Part shown: positions 18,138 to 26,943 of the stretch, in pieces
Numbering within the stretch: position 1 is the first letter of the stretch
How the letters are laid out: each line of letters opens with the position of its first letter
NCBI RefSeq assembly: GCF_001571265.1
Contig: NZ_BCTL01000010.1
Coordinates: 134,135-198,134, forward strand
Origin: Cedecea neteri NBRC 105707 = ATCC 33855
GTDB taxonomy: Bacteria; Pseudomonadota; Gammaproteobacteria; Enterobacterales; Enterobacteriaceae
Length of the DNA stretch: 64,000 nt
Direction of reading: 5' to 3'
Notes under the pieces: generated by a model
Databases searched by the model: none
Told to the model about the DNA's origin: nothing
The model's input: only the letters and a program-made list of their open reading frames with translations
Program-made: the position numbers and the translations under genes

Positions 18138-18434
18138 TTTACCTCCTGACATCTGCTTCTGCTCGCAAATACCCCGCCTGAACGCTCTGCAGAGTCTTTA
18201 CCCGATTTGATAAATCCTGGCCATCCGTGCCGATAAAGCATTGCCACAATTAGCACAATATTCTTACTAGCCGCTGATACTGAGAAAGATTAAACTAGCG
18301 GCGGAAATTCGGTCATCGCGTGAGATATTTAGATGCGTGATGTTTTGCCGGTCGTCACTGACGAAACCGTCAAAACCTTAGCGCATAACTCTATCTCTTT
18401 CAACAGCTTACTGGTAAACAAGAAGTTAGCCTTC

Positions 18435-20117
18435 GTGAATATAAACGTCGCAGATTTGTTAAACGGGAATTACATCCTTTTGTTATTTGTTGTACTCACG
18501 CTCGGACTCTGCCTGGGGAAATTACGCCTCGGTCCGGTGCAACTGGGTAATTCCATTGGTGTTTTAGTGGTCTCTTTATTACTTGGGCAACAACATTTCT
18601 CGATCAATACCGACGCGTTAAATCTTGGTTTTATGCTGTTCATTTTTTGCGTGGGCGTTGAAGCGGGACCAAACTTTTTTTCTATTTTCTTCCGCGACGG
18701 CAAAAATTATCTGATGCTGGCCCTGGTCATGGTCGGGAGCGCGCTGCTGATTGCCCTCGGCCTGGGCAAACTTTTCGGCTGGGATATCGGCCTGACCGCC
18801 GGTATGCTCGCTGGCGCCATGACCTCCACGCCTGTGCTGGTCGGCGCGGGCGATACCCTGCGCCATTCCAGTATTCCCGCCGCACAGCTTGCGACCTCTC
18901 TGGATAACCTGAGCCTCGGTTATGCCCTGACCTACCTGATTGGCCTGGTTAGCCTGATTGTCGGCGCTCGCTATTTGCCGAAGCTTCAGCATCAGGATCT
19001 GCAGACCAGTGCCCAGCAAATTGCCCGCGAACGCGGTCTGGATACCGACGCCAGCCGTAAAGTTTACCTCCCGGTGATCCGCGCCTACCGCGTCGGGCCG
19101 GAGCTGGTTGCCTGGGCCGACGGCAAAAACCTGCGTGAACTGGGCATTTATCGTCAGACCGGCTGCTACATCGAACGTATTCGCCGCAACGGTATTCTGG
19201 CTAACCCTGACGGGGATGCGGTGCTGCAAATGGGCGATGAAATCTCCCTTGTGGGCTACCCGGACTCGCATGCGCGCCTTGACCCAAGCTTCAGAAACGG
19301 CAAAGAGGTTTTCGACCGCGATCTGCTGGATATGCGTATCGTCACCGAAGAGATTGTGGTGAAAAACCACAACGCCGTGGGCCGTCGCCTGGCCCAGCTC
19401 AAGCTTACCGACCACGGCTGCTTCCTGAACCGCGTGATCCGCAGCCAGATTGAGATGCCTATCGACGACAACATCGTGCTGAACAAAGGCGATGTTCTGC
19501 AGGTGAGCGGCGATGCCAGACGCGTCAAAACCGTTGCAGAGCGCATCGGCTTTATCTCCATCCACAGCCAGATAACCGACCTGCTGGCCTTTTGCGCCTT
19601 CTTCGTTATTGGTCTGATGGTGGGTATGGTCACCTTCCAGTTCAGCTCGTTCAGCTTCGGCGTCGGTAACGCCGCGGGCCTGCTGTTTGCGGGCATCATG
19701 CTTGGCTTCCTGCGTGCCAACCACCCAACCTTCGGCTACATTCCGCAGGGCGCACTGAACATGGTGAAAGAGTTCGGGCTGATGGTATTTATGGCGGGGG
19801 TTGGCCTGAGCGCCGGCAGCGGCATCAGCAATGGCCTCGGCGCTGTAGGCGGCCAGATGCTGATTTCTGGCCTTATCGTGAGCCTGGTGCCGGTCATCAT
19901 TTGCTTCCTGTTCGGTGCCTATGTGCTGCGAATGAACCGCGCGCTGCTGTTCGGCGCGATGATGGGGGCACGAACCTGTGCGCCAGCGATGGAGATCATC
20001 AGCGACACTGCCCGCAGCAACATCCCTGCGCTGGGGTACGCCGGCACCTATGCTATCGCTAACGTGTTGTTAACGCTGGCCGGTACGCTAATTGTCGTGA
20101 TATGGCCAGGTTTGTGA
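18435..20117 (+). CDS. ybjL: YbjL, AspT/YidE-type putative transporter
   Basis: A 560-residue inner-membrane protein: two hydrophobic blocks of about five helices each (residues 10-190 and 380-560) flank a cytoplasmic region with two TrkA-C (RCK_C) domains (around 205-290 and 300-375). This is the layout of aspartate:alanine exchanger family proteins. The start is uncertain. A GTG at 18435 gives [17 protein letters not shown], as in E. coli YbjL; an ATG at 18333 would add 34 residues unlike the family. Substrate is unknown. Confidence 0.88.
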   Translation: MNINVADLLNGNYILLLFVVLTLGLCLGKLRLGPVQLGNSIGVLVVSLLLGQQHFSINTDALNLGFMLFIFCVGVEAGPNFFSIFFRDGKNYLMLALVMVGSALLIALGLGKLFGWDIGLTAGMLAGAMTSTPVLVGAGDTLRHSSIPAAQLATSLDNLSLGYALTYLIGLVSLIVGARYLPKLQHQDLQTSAQQIARERGLDTDASRKVYLPVIRAYRVGPELVAWADGKNLRELGIYRQTGCYIERIRRNGILANPDGDAVLQMGDEISLVGYPDSHARLDPSFRNGKEVFDRDLLDMRIVTEEIVVKNHNAVGRRLAQLKLTDHGCFLNRVIRSQIEMPIDDNIVLNKGDVLQVSGDARRVKTVAERIGFISIHSQITDLLAFCAFFVIGLMVGMVTFQFSSFSFGVGNAAGLLFAGIMLGFLRANHPTFGYIPQGALNMVKEFGLMVFMAGVGLSAGSGISNGLGAVGGQMLISGLIVSLVPVIICFLFGAYVLRMNRALLFGAMMGARTCAPAMEIISDTARSNIPALGYAGTYAIANVLLTLAGTLIVVIWPGL

Positions 20118-20161
20118 TCGCAACCACAGACAAAGAAAAATACTTTTTTTTTATGCCTGAG

Positions 20162-20190
20162 CGAACTTTCTTTCGGGGCGTCAGTCTGAA
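20162..20190 (+). promoter_or_regulatory. Sigma-E promoter of rybB
   Basis: CGAACTT at 20162-20168 and TCTGAA at 20185-20190 with a 16-bp spacer match the sigma-E -35 (GGAACTT) and -10 (TCnnA) elements, placing transcription start at the G of GCCACTGC. RybB is a known sigma-E regulon member. Confidence 0.8.
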
Positions 20191-20195
20191 TTAGT

Positions 20196-20274
20196 GCCAC
20201 TGCTTTTCTTTGATGTCCCCAATTTGTGGAGCCCATCAACCCCGCCGTTTTCGGTTCAAGGTTGATGGGTTTTT
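20196..20274 (+). ncRNA. rybB: RybB small regulatory RNA
   Basis: About 79 nt beginning GCCACTGCTTTTCTTTGATG, the conserved 5' seed with which RybB represses outer-membrane porin mRNAs through Hfq. The 3' end is a long hairpin with arms CCCATCAACC (20232-20241) and GGTTGATGGG (20260-20269) followed by a T run, acting as terminator and Hfq-binding tail. Location between ybjL and rcdA is the same as in E. coli. The sequence is recalled as nearly identical to the E. coli RNA. Confidence 0.95.
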
Positions 20275-20322
20275 ATTTTTTAGAGCATTAACAACAAAGC
20301 ATTATCGGATTTTCCACTCGTT

Positions 20323-20886
20323 CTATTCTGCATCACTCGCCACCACAATCCTTCTCACCATTACCCGCATATCGTCGCGGCTCATCGGTTCGCGATCGGT
20401 GACGTAGTGCAGCGTCATGCCTTCCAGAAACGCGTCCAGCGCCCTGGCGGTTAGCGGATCGAAAAACGGCTCCAGCGCCTGCTGGCTGCGGATCATCCAC
20501 TCTTGCATGATGCCTTTTAGCTGCGGATTGCAGCTGGCATAAGCATAAAGTTGGTACATCACCTGCATGTTGTACGGCGTGGCCACGCAGCCACCGCAAA
20601 TCATATCGACAATCGCTTCGCACGCCTCATCGCGATTGCTGGCCTGCTGCATTCGCTCCCGATAACTGTCCGACATCTGGTGGGCAAACAGGGTAAACGC
20701 TTCGCAAAGCAGCGACTCAATACCAGCAAAATAGTAGGTCATCGATCCCAGCGAAACGCCGGCCTCAGCGGCAATTTTGCGGTGTGTGATATCGCTTATG
20801 CCATGCTTTACCACCATATCCAGCGTCGCCTGCAAAATACGCGAGCGGCGTTCGGGGTCATTCCGGCGCGGGGCTTTGCTCATCAT
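20323..20886 (-). CDS. rcdA: TetR family regulator RcdA
   Basis: A 187-residue TetR-type protein. The N-terminal helix-turn-helix is seen in RILQATLDMVVKHGISDITHRKIAAEAGVSLGSMTYYF; the remainder is an all-helical ligand domain. It matches E. coli RcdA (YbjK), a regulator of csgD and stress and biofilm genes. It is divergent from ybjJ, and an 18-bp palindrome at 20930-20947 in the shared promoter region is a likely operator. Confidence 0.9.
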   Translation of the reverse strand: MMSKAPRRNDPERRSRILQATLDMVVKHGISDITHRKIAAEAGVSLGSMTYYFAGIESLLCEAFTLFAHQMSDSYRERMQQASNRDEACEAIVDMICGGCVATPYNMQVMYQLYAYASCNPQLKGIMQEWMIRSQQALEPFFDPLTARALDAFLEGMTLHYVTDREPMSRDDMRVMVRRIVVASDAE

Positions 20887-20929
20887 TACCTACCTGAATT
20901 TAGAGTATGACAAAGAGTCTATACCGGGA

Positions 20930-20947
20930 TGTGTACAAATGTACACA
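20930..20947. promoter_or_regulatory. Perfect palindrome, candidate RcdA operator
   Basis: TGTGTACA-AA-TGTACACA has perfect 8-bp arms, 43 bp before rcdA and 46 bp before ybjJ. TetR-family repressors usually bind such palindromes beside their own genes, so autoregulation and control of ybjJ are inferred. Confidence 0.6.
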
Positions 20948-20993
20948 AGCTTGCTAGTCTGCATCCCTGTTTCTCTTTCACTGGTTGTTGTTT

Positions 20994-22199
20994 ATGTCCG
21001 TTTCGCCGAGAAAAGCCTTACAGCTCCGTACCTGGGCCTTGTTCACCTTCTTCTTCCTTCCAGGCCTGGTGATGGCATCCTGGGCCACGCGCACCCCTGC
21101 AATCCGCGATACGCTCAGCGTCTCTACGGCCGGAATGGGCATCGTATTATTTGGCCTGTCGATAGGATCGATGGGCGGTATTCTCTGTTCCGGCTGGCTG
21201 GTGAAACGCTTTGGCACCCGCACCATTATTCGCAGCGGCATGACGCTGATGGTCATCGGGATGCTGGTGATGAGCCTTGCGCTTTATCTTGCCTCGCCGG
21301 TGCTGTTTGCCTTTGGCCTGGCGCTGCTTGGCAGCGGACTGGGTTCGTCTGAAGTGGCGATGAACGTCGAAGGTGCCATTATCGAAGGCCTGATGAAGAA
21401 AACGGTGCTGCCGATGATGCACGGCTTCTTTAGCCTGGGCACGCTCGTTGGTGCCGGGATTGGCCTGAGCCTGACCGCGTGGAACGTAGTGTCCTGGGGG
21501 CACCTGCTGCTGATTGGCCTGCTGACCATCGCGCCAATTGCCATCGCGCTTATCGCCGTGCCGCACGGCGTGGGTAAAGACAACCAGGAGAAAGACGAAG
21601 CGCACGAGCCGCATCGCCCGTTTTATAAAGATATTCAGCTATTGCTGATTGGCTTTGTCGTGCTGGCGATGGCCTTTGCCGAAGGCTCGGCCAACGACTG
21701 GCTGCCGCTGTTAATGGTGGACGGGCACGGCTTTAGCCCAACCTCCGGGTCGCTAATCTACGTTGGCTTTACCCTCGGCATGACGGTCGGGCGCTTCACC
21801 GGCGGCTGGTTTATTGACCGCTACAGCCGCGTTATTGTGGTTCGCGCCTGTGCGATCATGGGCATTATTGGTATCGGCACCATTGTGTTCGTCGACAACG
21901 CATTCCTTGCTGGCGTATCGGTGATTCTGTGGGGGCTAGGCACCTCTTTAGGCTTCCCGCTGACCATTTCTGCGGCGGGCGATACCGGCCCCGATCCGGC
22001 CAGCCGGGTTAGCGTCGTTGCCGCTTCGGGCTACGTCGCCTTTTTAGTTGGCCCGCCGCTGCTGGGCTTCCTCGGCGAGCACTACGGCCTACGCCAGGCC
22101 ATGCTGGTCGTGCTGACGTTGATGGTGATTGCGGCGCTGGTTGCCCGCGCCGTGGCTAAACCAGGGCAATCTTCCAGGCAGACTTTAGAAACTGAATAA
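20994..22199 (+). CDS. ybjJ: MFS transporter YbjJ
   Basis: A 401-residue major facilitator with twelve predicted helices; [20 protein letters not shown] at the first helix and [27 protein letters not shown] in the second half are typical. It follows E. coli YbjJ throughout. The ATG at 20994 was chosen over upstream TTG codons. Substrate unknown. ybjI overlaps the frame's end region, 11 bp after the stop, so both form an operon; rcdA is divergent. Confidence 0.9.
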   Translation: MSVSPRKALQLRTWALFTFFFLPGLVMASWATRTPAIRDTLSVSTAGMGIVLFGLSIGSMGGILCSGWLVKRFGTRTIIRSGMTLMVIGMLVMSLALYLASPVLFAFGLALLGSGLGSSEVAMNVEGAIIEGLMKKTVLPMMHGFFSLGTLVGAGIGLSLTAWNVVSWGHLLLIGLLTIAPIAIALIAVPHGVGKDNQEKDEAHEPHRPFYKDIQLLLIGFVVLAMAFAEGSANDWLPLLMVDGHGFSPTSGSLIYVGFTLGMTVGRFTGGWFIDRYSRVIVVRACAIMGIIGIGTIVFVDNAFLAGVSVILWGLGTSLGFPLTISAAGDTGPDPASRVSVVAASGYVAFLVGPPLLGFLGEHYGLRQAMLVVLTLMVIAALVARAVAKPGQSSRQTLETE

Positions 22200-22210
22200 T
22201 GGAGAGTTCA

Positions 22211-23023
22211 ATGAGCATCAAACTGATTGCAGTAGACATGGACGGCACTTTTCTTAATGACGAAAAAACCTACAACCGCGAACGCTTTGCGGCGCAATAT
22301 CAGCAGATGAAAGAGCAAGGCATCCGCTTTGTGGTGGCCAGCGGGAACCAGTATTTTCAGCTGATCTCCTTCTTTCCGGAAATTGCCCACGAGATCTCTT
22401 TCGTGGCCGATAACGGCGGCTGGGTGGTCAGCGAAGGCAAAGATCTGTTCAACGGCGAGCTGACCAGACAAGAGTTCAACACGGTGGTGGATCACCTGCT
22501 GACCCTGCCACACGTGGAGATCATCGCCTGTGGCAAGCGTAACGGCTATACCCTCAACGGCTATGACGACGACTTTAAAGCGCTGGCGGCGAAGTACTAC
22601 CACCGCCTTGAACACGTGGAAAACTTCTCCGGCCTGGACGATGTGTTCTTCAAGTTTGCCCTGAACCTGCCGGACAGCCAGCTCGATGAAACCATGGATG
22701 CTCTGGGCGCAGAGCTGGAAGGCATTATGGTGCCGGTCACCAGCGGACACGGCTCTATCGACCTGATTATTCCGGGCATCCATAAAGCTAACGGCCTGCG
22801 GATCCTGCAGGAAAAATGGGGCATCCAGGACAGCGAAGTGGTGACCTTCGGCGACGGCGGCAACGACATCGAGATGCTAACCCAGGCCCGATATGGATTT
22901 GCTATGGCCAACGCACCGGACAAAATCAAACGCATTGCCAGCTACCAGGCCGGACACTGCAATCAGCAAGGCGTGCTGGATGTGATCGACAAGATCCTGA
23001 AGAAAGAAGCGCCATTTAACTGA
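22211..23023 (+). CDS. ybjI: HAD-type sugar-phosphatase YbjI
   Basis: A 270-residue Cof-type HAD phosphatase. Motif I is VDMDGTFL (nucleophile and acid Asp 9 and 11), motif II VVASGNQ and motif IV FGDGGNDIEML. E. coli YbjI dephosphorylates FMN and other phosphates in vitro. GGAGAG five bases before the ATG fixes the start; the four upstream codons in frame are not used. It is probably cotranscribed with ybjJ. Confidence 0.93.
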   Translation: MSIKLIAVDMDGTFLNDEKTYNRERFAAQYQQMKEQGIRFVVASGNQYFQLISFFPEIAHEISFVADNGGWVVSEGKDLFNGELTRQEFNTVVDHLLTLPHVEIIACGKRNGYTLNGYDDDFKALAAKYYHRLEHVENFSGLDDVFFKFALNLPDSQLDETMDALGAELEGIMVPVTSGHGSIDLIIPGIHKANGLRILQEKWGIQDSEVVTFGDGGNDIEMLTQARYGFAMANAPDKIKRIASYQAGHCNQQGVLDVIDKILKKEAPFN

Positions 23024-23041
23024 CAGCCTCTGAGAACAAGA

Positions 23042-23482
23042 ATGTTAACGATAAGAAAAGCAACCCCGGCGGATTTTGATGCGCTGGCGGAAATCTGGGA
23101 GGCGTCCGTTCGCGCCACGCATGATTTTTTACCTGAGGAAAATATCAGGACGTTGAAGCCTCAGGTTCGCGAACTCTATATGCCGCAGATCCCGATGCTG
23201 CTGGCATCCGGCAAAACCGGCGAGCCACTGGGCTTTATCGGCTGTCACGATAATCGGATTGAAATGCTGTTTGTTTCGCCGGAGAGCCGTGGCACGGGCG
23301 TGGGTAAGCAGCTTCTGCAGCACGCTATTGAACATTTGCAGGTCGATGAAGTGGATGTGAACGAACAAAATCCGCAGGGCGTAGGTTTCTATCTGCATAT
23401 GGGTTTTGCACAGATCGGGCGTTCAGAACTCGACGGTGAAGGGAATCCTTTCCCTTTGCTGCATTTGAAGCTTAAACGATAG
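23042..23482 (+). CDS. GNAT family N-acetyltransferase, YjaB-like
   Basis: A 146-residue acetyltransferase. The acetyl-CoA loop is ESRGTGVGKQLLQHAIEH (motif R/QxxGxG/A near residue 85) and the C-terminal VNEQNPQGVGFYLHMGFAQIGRSELD is shared with E. coli YjaB. Its substrate is unknown. It starts 18 bp after ybjI on the same strand. In E. coli yjaB is elsewhere, so this copy marks the start of a rearranged stretch. Confidence 0.85.
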   Translation: MLTIRKATPADFDALAEIWEASVRATHDFLPEENIRTLKPQVRELYMPQIPMLLASGKTGEPLGFIGCHDNRIEMLFVSPESRGTGVGKQLLQHAIEHLQVDEVDVNEQNPQGVGFYLHMGFAQIGRSELDGEGNPFPLLHLKLKR

Positions 23483-23503
23483 TTTTATCGCATCGCTTGT
23501 TTT

Positions 23504-23538
23504 CCCCCTCTCCCTCAGGGAGAGGGCCGGGGTGAGGG
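23504..23538. repeat. GC-rich intergenic hairpin repeat
   Basis: CCCTCTCCC-TCA-GGGAGAGGG is a perfect hairpin followed by CCGGGGTGAGGG. This type of short dispersed palindrome is common between genes in several enterobacteria. It lies between the convergent acetyltransferase and reductase genes and may stop transcription. Confidence 0.65.
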
Positions 23539-23554
23539 CTAAATTACTCCCGAT

Positions 23555-24598
23555 TTATGACTGATTCTTGAGCTGTTCCCGGCGATACTCCCCCTGCCGC
23601 TCAAGCATCCAGCCCGGATATTCGCGCGGCAGCTCACTCACCGCATTCAGCCTTTCAAGTTCGTCCGCGCTAAGCTGAACGCCCGTGGCAGCGATATTGT
23701 CCTCAAGCTGCTCAATGCGTTTCGCGCCAACGATGACCGTCGTCACCGCCTGCTGATGCAGCAGCCAGGCCAGCGCAATCTGCGCCACGGATACGCCTTT
23801 GACGCCGGCAATGTCACGCATCACATCCACGCAATCAAACGCGCGCTCCCTGTTGACCGGCGGGAAATCAAACTCCAGGCGGCGGCTCCCGGTTTCGGCT
23901 TTACCGTCTCGGTCGTACTTGCCGCTGAGCAGCCCGCCCGCGAGCGGACTCCACACCATCAGGCCGACGCCTTCACTTTGCATCATCGGCACCAGCTCTC
24001 GCTCCAGATCGCGCCCGGCAAGGGTGTAATAAGCCTGCAAAGAGGCAAAGCGCGCAAGCCCCAGACGTTCGGAGATCCCGAGAGCCTTCATGATCTGCCA
24101 GGCTGCCCAGTTGGAAACGCCGATGTAGCGTACCAGCCCTTGCTGCACCAGCGAATCCAGCGCCCGTAGCGTTTCTTCTATCGGCGTTGCGGGGTCAAAG
24201 CCGTGCAGTTGGTACAGGTCGATATAGTCGAGCTGCAGCCGCTGCAGGCTCTCTTTGACGCTGTTCAGAAGATGGTAGCGCGATGAGCCCCGGGAGTTCG
24301 GCCCGGCGGTGCCGGTTTCGCCAAAGGCTTTGGTGGCCACCACCACATTCTCACGCGGCACGTTAAGGTTTTTCAGCGCCTGGCCGGTGATAATTTCCGA
24401 GCGTCCGCCGGAGTACACGTTAGCCGTATCAATAAAGTTAATCCCGGCGTCCAGGGCGCTCCCGACCAGCCTGTCGGCATCGTTTTGCGCAAGCTGGCCT
24501 ATTTTTCCCCAGATACCGTCTTCACCACCAAAGGTCATGGTGCCCAGGCAAAGCTCTGAAACAAACAGGCCGGTATTCCCTAATTTTTTATAACGCAT
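23555..24598 (-). CDS. Aldo/keto reductase
   Basis: A 347-residue NADPH-dependent oxidoreductase of the AKR superfamily, similar to YajO and other AKR11/12-type proteins. The N-terminus KKLGNTGLFVSELCLGTMTFGG, the catalytic Asp and Tyr in GINFIDTANVYSGGRSEI, Lys in VVVATKAFGE and His in YQLHGFDP form the AKR tetrad. The nucleotide-binding end is VTTVIVGAKRIEQLEDN. AGGTACCGCT precedes the ATG. The substrate is unknown. It is not at this place in E. coli and seems to fill a synteny break before ybiR. Confidence 0.9.
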   Translation of the reverse strand: MRYKKLGNTGLFVSELCLGTMTFGGEDGIWGKIGQLAQNDADRLVGSALDAGINFIDTANVYSGGRSEIITGQALKNLNVPRENVVVATKAFGETGTAGPNSRGSSRYHLLNSVKESLQRLQLDYIDLYQLHGFDPATPIEETLRALDSLVQQGLVRYIGVSNWAAWQIMKALGISERLGLARFASLQAYYTLAGRDLERELVPMMQSEGVGLMVWSPLAGGLLSGKYDRDGKAETGSRRLEFDFPPVNRERAFDCVDVMRDIAGVKGVSVAQIALAWLLHQQAVTTVIVGAKRIEQLEDNIAATGVQLSADELERLNAVSELPREYPGWMLERQGEYRREQLKNQS

Positions 24599-24721
24599 AG
24601 CGGTACCTCGTGGTCAGTATTTCAGGAAGGAAGAGTGCGGACTGCCAGTTATACGCGTCGCGCGAGGTTCTGGAATGGGGGATTTCTGCTCATTCCTTGC
24701 CTGTTTCTGCCTGACCATGCG

Positions 24722-25834
24722 TTAACGCAAAAGCAGTAATAAGCCGTAGCCGACCAGCGCGGCCCAAAGCAGCATAGGGAGAGAATAGAGATGGAAGCGC
24801 CACCAGATGCGGCGATCGTTCGCCATACGCAGGGCGATCAGATTAGCCAGCGAACCCGGCAACAGTCCAAAACCGCCGATATTGACCGCAAAGGCCAGCA
24901 GCAGCGAGGCGGGTACATAGTTCAGCAATAAAATAGTGGCTGGAACATTACTGATAAACTGCGAAAGCAAAATACCAAGACCAAACAACTCGCCAGAAGA
25001 GAGCTGCGCCACGCCCTGAAGAGAGTGCTGCAGCACCGGCAGTTGAGTAATGAGGTGAACGTCAATAAACATCGCCACAAACACCACCAGCAGGCTCCAG
25101 TCAATGCTGAGCAGCACTTTGCGCGCCAGCCCCAGGAACCCAAGCGCAATCAGCCCCAGCCCCCAGAGTTCAAGCTTCAACTCCAGCGCGAGAATAAACA
25201 CGATATAAAACGCCAGGCAGCACCAGACCAGCTTAGGCTGCCAGCGGTTTTCATTCACTTCGCCGTGGTAGCTCAACGGTTTGGGTTTGAAGCAGATCCA
25301 CGCCAGTATCAGCAGGCTGGCGATCATTGCCAGTGCCAGCGGTGCCATCTGCCAGGTAAACGCGCCAAAAGAGATCCCGGAATGCCCCCACAGTAAGATG
25401 TTCTGCGGGTTACCGATAGGCGTAAGCAAAGAGCCGGCATTGACCGCCAGCGCCTCAAAAATAATCAGTTTACTGGCCGGTACGGAACAGAGTTTTTTCA
25501 GCGTGATGGTCAGCGGAACGATGATAAACAGCGCAACATCGTTAGTCAGGAAAGTCGACAGAACCGCCGCCGCCGCAACCATGAACAGCGCCAGCTGCCG
25601 CTCGTTGGCGAAACGCGCCACCATCTTGCGGCCCAGCACGTCGAAATACCCGCTCAGCTCCACGCCTTTGGTCAACATCATCAGCCCGGTCAGCGTAATA
25701 ATGGTGTGCCAGTCGATAGCCGCGGGCCACAAAGCCGGGCGGAACGGCACCGCCAGGCTCAGGGCGACGCCGATTAACAACAATAAATGCAGGAATCGAT
25801 CGCGCAGGAACGGCTGCGCCAGACGCAGCAGCAT
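24722..25834 (-). CDS. ybiR: Putative anion transporter YbiR
   Basis: A 370-residue membrane protein of the ArsB/NhaD-like ion transporter group with ten or more helices. KGVELSGYFDVLGRKMVARFA, STFLTNDVALFIIVPLT and NAGSLLTPIGNPQNILLWG match E. coli YbiR. The substrate is unknown. The gene starts 2 bp after mntR, so it is cotranscribed with the manganese regulator, as in E. coli. Confidence 0.92.
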   Translation of the reverse strand: MLLRLAQPFLRDRFLHLLLLIGVALSLAVPFRPALWPAAIDWHTIITLTGLMMLTKGVELSGYFDVLGRKMVARFANERQLALFMVAAAAVLSTFLTNDVALFIIVPLTITLKKLCSVPASKLIIFEALAVNAGSLLTPIGNPQNILLWGHSGISFGAFTWQMAPLALAMIASLLILAWICFKPKPLSYHGEVNENRWQPKLVWCCLAFYIVFILALELKLELWGLGLIALGFLGLARKVLLSIDWSLLVVFVAMFIDVHLITQLPVLQHSLQGVAQLSSGELFGLGILLSQFISNVPATILLLNYVPASLLLAFAVNIGGFGLLPGSLANLIALRMANDRRIWWRFHLYSLPMLLWAALVGYGLLLLLR

Positions 25835-25836
25835 GT

Positions 25837-26304
25837 TTAGCCGATACCCCGCTCTGCGCTGAATTTACGGAAAGCTTCCAGCGTCTCTTCGCTGACGTGG
25901 TGCTCCACACCTTCGGCGTCAATGCGCGCGGTCTCCGGGCTGATGCCCAGCGCGAGAAAGAAGTTTTCAACGATTTGATGGCGCTCGCGGCTTTGCTGCG
26001 CCAGTTTTTCCCCTTCCGGCGTTAAAAAGACCCCACGCCACGGAATTTGCTCAATCAGGCCAACGGATGCAAGACGCTTAAGCATCTTCGCCACGGTCGG
26101 CTGGGAAACGCCCAGACGAGCGGCCATATCCACCTGGCGTACTTCACCCACTTCATGAATCAAATCCGAAATCAGCTCAACGTAATCATCAATTAACTCG
26201 CGGCGATGCGCTTCGCGTACCTGCCTGAAGCCCTCAACATGCTCTTCAATATTCGGTAATGGCGTCACTTTTTCGCTGTTCTTTTGCCCTACCCGACGGC
26301 TCAT
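25837..26304 (-). CDS. mntR: Manganese-dependent regulator MntR
   Basis: A 155-residue DtxR/MntR family protein. The winged helix is [41 protein letters not shown], and the metal-binding dimerisation domain contains [18 protein letters not shown] and the C-terminal [12 protein letters not shown]. With Mn(II) it represses mntH and mntS. It is divergent from mntS, with two MntR-type palindromes between them. Confidence 0.96.
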   Translation of the reverse strand: MSRRVGQKNSEKVTPLPNIEEHVEGFRQVREAHRRELIDDYVELISDLIHEVGEVRQVDMAARLGVSQPTVAKMLKRLASVGLIEQIPWRGVFLTPEGEKLAQQSRERHQIVENFFLALGISPETARIDAEGVEHHVSEETLEAFRKFSAERGIG

Positions 26305-26393
26305 AGTGCTTCCTCTTCCAGTGGCGCGGCGTCGTCATCTGACGACGGAAGGCTTTATTGTAAACCAGCATTGCTCATCCACAAAAAATTAAC

Positions 26394-26433
26394 GAAATAG
26401 CCGTGGCTATAAAATATAGCCTGTGCTATACCT
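26394..26433. promoter_or_regulatory. Two tandem MntR boxes upstream of mntS
   Basis: ATAGCC-GTG-GCTAT at about 26396-26410 and ATAGCC-TGT-GCTAT at about 26415-26429 are adjacent palindromes like the E. coli MntR site (ATAGC...GCTAT). They lie between divergent mntR and mntS, closer to mntR. Mn-dependent repression of mntS is inferred from E. coli. Confidence 0.8.
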
Positions 26434-26494
26434 GTATGTAATCCAGTCAGACGCGTTTACGGAAAAACGGTCGTACGGCTAACAGGAGGACGCT

Positions 26495-26623
26495 ATGAAC
26501 GAATTCAAGAGGTGCATCAACGTGTTTTCACAATCTCCCTTCCAGGTACGCTTAATGCTGCTGAACATGATTTGTGAGTGGGTTGTCGGCAAACCCCAGC
26601 AGAAAGAAGAAAAACAGCAATAA
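26495..26623 (+). CDS. mntS: Small protein MntS
   Basis: A 42-residue protein beginning MNEFKRCINVFSQSPF and ending KPQQKEEKQQ, clearly the homologue of E. coli MntS (MNEFKRCMRVFSHSPFKVRLMLL). The site AACAGGAGGACGCT precedes the ATG. MntS raises available intracellular manganese, probably by inhibiting the exporter MntP. The leader region corresponds to the RNA once named RybA. An intrinsic terminator follows immediately. Confidence 0.94.
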   Translation: MNEFKRCINVFSQSPFQVRLMLLNMICEWVVGKPQQKEEKQQ

Positions 26624-26652
26624 CGCCAGGCCCGCCGCCTGGCGATTTTGTT
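26624..26652 (+). terminator. Intrinsic terminator after mntS
   Basis: CGCCAGG and CCTGGCG form a stem followed by ATTTTGTTT, starting directly after the mntS stop. Confidence 0.8.
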
Positions 26653-26943
26653 TAGCGTTCCACGCTAACGATCATTCTTTTGTCATAATCCCCCTGCAAA
26701 ATCCCCGTTAATGGCTACTCTGGCCGAGCTTTAACCCCATCATTTGTCGGATTTGCAATCAGCTTCGCAAAACCGCGCTCTGTTATCAGTTGATATTCTT
26801 ATCTTACGGCTCTATCTTCTTGCAGCCCTGCACATGAAGCGGCTCGCAGATGCGGTGCAATTCCCCTTCGTTTCCGTCTGTCAGGCAGGCTCTACCCTTA
26901 TCGCCAGGGTCACCGCATGGCGTTTTGCAAGACCATAATAAAG

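Noticed and set aside
18618..19724. A 368-codon open frame opposite ybjL
   Set aside because: Antisense of a well-conserved transporter gene, with low-complexity translation and no start signals.
26744..26938. A 64-codon frame upstream of opgE
   Set aside because: No ribosome site, no similarity I recognise; the stretch is more likely the opgE promoter and leader.
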